NCBI RefSeq assembly: GCF_020535245.1
Contig: NZ_CP084912.1
Coordinates: forward strand, 62,001-126,000
DNA: 64,000 nucleotides
Reading direction: 5' to 3'
DNA from: Asticcacaulis sp. AND118
GTDB taxonomy: Bacteria > Pseudomonadota > Alphaproteobacteria > Caulobacterales > Caulobacteraceae
A model generated the notes under the pieces. The model was not told where the DNA came from. It saw only the letters and a program-made list of their open reading frames with translations, and did no database searches. Below are positions 62,201 to 64,000 of this stretch, in pieces (position 1 is the stretch's first letter; each line of letters starts with the position of its first letter). The translations under genes and the position numbers were made by a program.

Positions 62201-62345
62201 CCTCACGGACAAGGTGTCGGTATCGCTGGACGCCTTCAACCTGACCGACGCCACGCGCTCGGAGTACGAGAACGATCCGATGCTGCCTCGCCGCATCGAC
62301 TATGACGGTCGCACCTATCAGATCACCCTGCGCGGCACCTTCTAG
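59223..62345 (+). CDS. large TonB-dependent receptor of the uronate-polysaccharide locus
   Basis: This 1040-residue receptor of the oligosaccharide type has a signal peptide (cleavage near AAMAQ), a TonB box-like ETVVVVTGFRRSY, and a plug with DGLGRFPDLNVGEAIQRIPGIQINR and ATISLRGLPGSFARTTLNGG. A long barrel ends in TYQITLRGTF. The size of over 1000 residues is common for polysaccharide-type receptors. The ATG at 59223 has AGGAAA. It would take large uronate oligosaccharides across the outer membrane. Followed in the same direction by a second lyase gene. Confidence 0.95.
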   Translation: MIRITAQRRRLALASVSLLAVWTGAAMAQETPAAQTPAQAADGNETVVVVTGFRRSYADAVKVKRDTIQISDSISSDGLGRFPDLNVGEAIQRIPGIQINREADARNATISLRGLPGSFARTTLNGGAFADPILNGSTPLGAFASDIFSSITVIKSPAASDLAGGLSGNIDLRIAPALSRKDGGFVKLAYEYNSLGGLGSPLASIGYNKRISSDFAVFGVLAFKDEKFRRDSITVNSWGNRLGAIQYGNQAAWSATNTTANPEFNALMAQYPGGVYYPSQTRQLVRFNRGTLLSGATGFEWKPAENWKIGANAFYTERNLDESTNHLLYVDAGPGNNTNTVLTATSAVAKITNIGTPYLVDTPNGPRAYINSFTAENLNTFDSVRSEPGVNKTWAFNPSVEFANDDWRVKAAITISEATAEANQIEFDIVQNPYRNLGSAGLNGIKAIVGLGGADLSNYSVLLTTPKATHIPVGGYPIPAAASAATQAGAPMPGQSATTAGDRFGITGTNGKAVNTLDSAQFDAERFFHDNSFLTSLQFGVRKQTGEFTSSGSRNTSLGAAADKITPQMASQLKYTSDFFGGEAPGYTSNWMGVDIKAVLAAITPVNTNPRSISNPNGLPDQFKFDPAIGVFLTPYGLVNNYWDGNYWNNNFSFKSDIVSSYVMAKFKSEVFSIPVRGTFGVRYESSRNTVTALNCVNCTAALSTAAGAVNHRLTTRTTYQEYSYALPSFIVAADLTEKLVMRFAAYQTYVRPQPRDTVPITFVQTPVDQTPPVDPIYTVTIGATDLKPYTADSLDLSFEWYNRPGGMVALALYEKKVDGYIGPITDQSVLCPANGLIDGFDYGLGTLSIDNSAGTPRCVSSNQFVGAGGTLKNATVNVSGRTNQNPMTVRGVEFSVQQNLDFLPGFWKNFGGAFNVSYTTISGRDTAGNRITLPSVSKNNLNLIGYYETKKFGVRMVYNWRDKYDLAAGNSFVGDARTVKARSQLDASASYNLTDKVSVSLDAFNLTDATRSEYENDPMLPRRIDYDGRTYQITLRGTF

Positions 62346-62421
62346 TCCCTTCCTCCCGCAGGGAACTTGCCGCGCTGGAGTCTCATGCCAGCGCGGCCTC
62401 TTTTTCCAGGAAAGTCATGCC

Positions 62422-63501
62422 ATGAAACGTGCCTTATCGATGGTGTGCGCGGTGGGCTTCGCCAGCGCCGCATGGCCCTGTCTGGCCGCCGCGCCTCTGG
62501 CCGCCAAAGGCATCGAGCCGCGCTGGTGCACGGTCAGCCCGGCGGTCGCCGCCCAAGGCCTTGGGCCGGTCGTCAAGCGGCTGAAGCCCCTGCTCGACAG
62601 TCAGCCTGAGCCGATGGCCTATATGCACACCGAAGGCACCCTGCCGGGCAAGGGCATCCGCGAGGAAAGCATGAGGGCCCGGCGTCAGTTGCCGATCATG
62701 CGCGATGCGGCCTATGCGTGGCGCGCGGGTGCCGGCGACGCCTATTACGCCCTGGCCGAGCGCTATCTGACGCGCTGGGCGGCGGTCTATGAACCGAGCT
62801 TCAACCCCATCGACGAGACGGGTTTCGACGCCTTTATCGACACCTATGCGGTGCTGGCGCCGAAGATGGACCCGGCGGCGCGCGAAACCGTTCGCGCCTA
62901 TCTGGTCAAGTGGGGCCACGGCTATGTGCGCGAGATCGAGGCCCAGCGTGTGGTCAGCGAAAGCCCGCAGGCCAACAAGTGGAACAACAACTGGCAAAGT
63001 CACCGGGTGAAACTGGTGACCATGGCGGCGGTGGCGACCCATGACGCCGACCTGTTCAATCTCGCGCGCGCCCTGTTCCGGAAACAGATCGCGCAGAACA
63101 TGCACGGCGACGGCGAGATCCTTGATTTCAAGGAGCGCGACGCCCTGCATTACGTCGTCTACAGCCTCGAACCCCTGCTACAGGCGGCGCTGGCTGCGCG
63201 CGTGCGCGGCGAGGACTGGTATCTCTATGCCTCGCCGACCGGCAGTTCGCTGATGAAGGGCGTCAAATGGCTGCATCCTTACGCCACCGGCGAAAAGACC
63301 CATCAGGAGTTTGCCAATTCGACGGTCAAGTTCGATGCGGAGCGTCTGGCGGCGGGTCAGACCGAGTTTTCCGGCCTCTTCAAGCCATCGAAGGCCGCGA
63401 CCGTCTATTGGCTGGCCAGCGAATTCGAGCCCAGCTATCGTGAACTGGCGCGTAGCCTACGCGCCGATCGGCCGCTGTTCCTGTCCCTTTGCGGCAACTG
63501 A
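62422..63501 (+). CDS. alginate lyase-family enzyme 2
   Basis: This 359-residue secreted protein has a signal peptide and the alginate_lyase fold. NKWNNNWQSHRVKL (about residues 193-206) and ERDALHYVVYSLEPLL (about 237-252) match the Asn/His and Arg/His-Tyr catalytic segments of PL5-like enzymes. It differs strongly from the lyase at 54.2 kb, so the two may split different bonds or act on different ends. The ATG at 62422 has AGGAAAG. Confidence 0.85.
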   Translation: MKRALSMVCAVGFASAAWPCLAAAPLAAKGIEPRWCTVSPAVAAQGLGPVVKRLKPLLDSQPEPMAYMHTEGTLPGKGIREESMRARRQLPIMRDAAYAWRAGAGDAYYALAERYLTRWAAVYEPSFNPIDETGFDAFIDTYAVLAPKMDPAARETVRAYLVKWGHGYVREIEAQRVVSESPQANKWNNNWQSHRVKLVTMAAVATHDADLFNLARALFRKQIAQNMHGDGEILDFKERDALHYVVYSLEPLLQAALAARVRGEDWYLYASPTGSSLMKGVKWLHPYATGEKTHQEFANSTVKFDAERLAAGQTEFSGLFKPSKAATVYWLASEFEPSYRELARSLRADRPLFLSLCGN

Positions 63502-63508
63502 GGCCCTG

Positions 63509-64000
63509 ATGTTCAAATCGTCTGCGTTCCTCGTGATCACCGCCGCACTGGCGGTCGGTGTACCGGCACGGGCTGCCATTCCGGCCGCGCCGGAGGGGCT
63601 GGTCTATGCACCTGCGACCGTCGCGCCCATGTCGGTTACCGTGCGCGAGCGCCTGTTGCCGCAGGAGGCGGTGCTGCTGCGCCGTCTGATCCGCGAAGGG
63701 CGGGCCATGATCATCGATGGTCAGCCCGTTTTCGGCATTAAAGATTCCGGGGGGGACAAGTTCCTGCCGGGCAAGATCGCCTCCGGTCTGGCCTATCTGA
63801 TCGTCCAAACCCCGGCCTCGGACCCGGCGCGGGCCGAGTATCTGCAAGGGTTCCGCACCCTGTCGCGCCTGACGCTGGACGACACCAACGACACCTGGGG
63901 CATCTACTATTATTTGACGGCGCTGGAACAGTTGCACGCGGCGGGGCTGCTCGATCAGGCCGTGGACGCCGATGTGCTGGCGCGTCTGAAAACGAAGCTC
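63509..64000 (+). CDS. secreted protein of the polysaccharide locus, truncated by window edge
   Basis: It starts 7 bases after the second lyase gene and runs off the right end. The visible 164 residues show a signal peptide (cleavage near ARAA) and a helical mature part (RERLLPQEAVLLRRLIREGRAMII, WGIYYYLTALEQLHAAGLL) with the look of an (alpha/alpha) toroid. No family can be assigned from the fragment. Its position suggests another enzyme of the same pathway. Confidence 0.7.
   Translation, partial: MFKSSAFLVITAALAVGVPARAAIPAAPEGLVYAPATVAPMSVTVRERLLPQEAVLLRRLIREGRAMIIDGQPVFGIKDSGGDKFLPGKIASGLAYLIVQTPASDPARAEYLQGFRTLSRLTLDDTNDTWGIYYYLTALEQLHAAGLLDQAVDADVLARLKTKL

Overview
The window looks like a piece of a secondary replicon (chromid, second chromosome or large plasmid) of a Caulobacteraceae-type alphaproteobacterium, probably Asticcacaulis or a close relative. 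This is inferred from high GC, three large TonB-dependent receptors, a cyo-type quinol oxidase with its own SURF1, Tat-exported sugar enzymes, c-di-GMP proteins, and a plasmid-type parA-parB-repA module followed by iterons. No rRNA, tRNA, CRISPR array or intact insertion sequence was seen.

Left part (1-16.2 kb, minus strand). A truncated GGDEF protein, a CHASE4-GGDEF-EAL protein, an Hpt protein and a NodT-type outer-membrane efflux lipoprotein lie beside an unusual three-gene operon: DUF2278 plus lamin-tail protein, exported SUMF1-fold protein, and a 1326-residue fusion of a DyP-type haem peroxidase with a complete glycyl radical enzyme. That fusion is the most striking item. A glycyl radical enzyme is normally strictly anaerobic and needs a radical-SAM activase, but here it is joined to a peroxide-using haem domain in what looks like an aerobe, with no activase in the window. 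Next come a 1242-residue LamG-containing secreted protein and a tandem double-TetR regulator.

16.4-30.1 kb. Two TonB-receptor units, one with a secreted CX5R phosphatase and one with an exported PLP aminotransferase-like enzyme, are followed by an alpha/beta hydrolase, a LytS/LytTR two-component pair, a conserved protein of unknown function, SURF1 and a small membrane protein.

30.4-43.3 kb. The cyoABCD quinol oxidase operon, a class II Fic protein with a double palindrome at its promoter, a GH43 enzyme and a membrane protein lead to the replication and partition region. This runs parA, parB, two parS-like palindromes, repA, then five iterons of about 16 bp with a 21-23 bp period. A family of GGGGCC/GGCCCC palindromes surrounds repA. 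A LuxR-type regulator is divergent from parA.

43.4-54 kb. A chemoreceptor; a LysR regulator and medium-chain dehydrogenase sharing a duplicated operator; a hydroxyacid reductase and glycerate kinase pair; a DUF4160/DUF2442 toxin-antitoxin-like pair with a palindromic operator; an FAH-family hydrolase divergent from an IclR regulator; a periplasmic protein with TonB-C-like repeats; and a hairpin-rich intergenic element.

54.2-64 kb. A uronate-polysaccharide utilisation locus: a large TonB receptor, two alginate-lyase-family enzymes, a hexuronate-type MFS transporter, a GH2 enzyme and a truncated secreted protein. Together these would import, depolymerise and take up acidic oligosaccharides.
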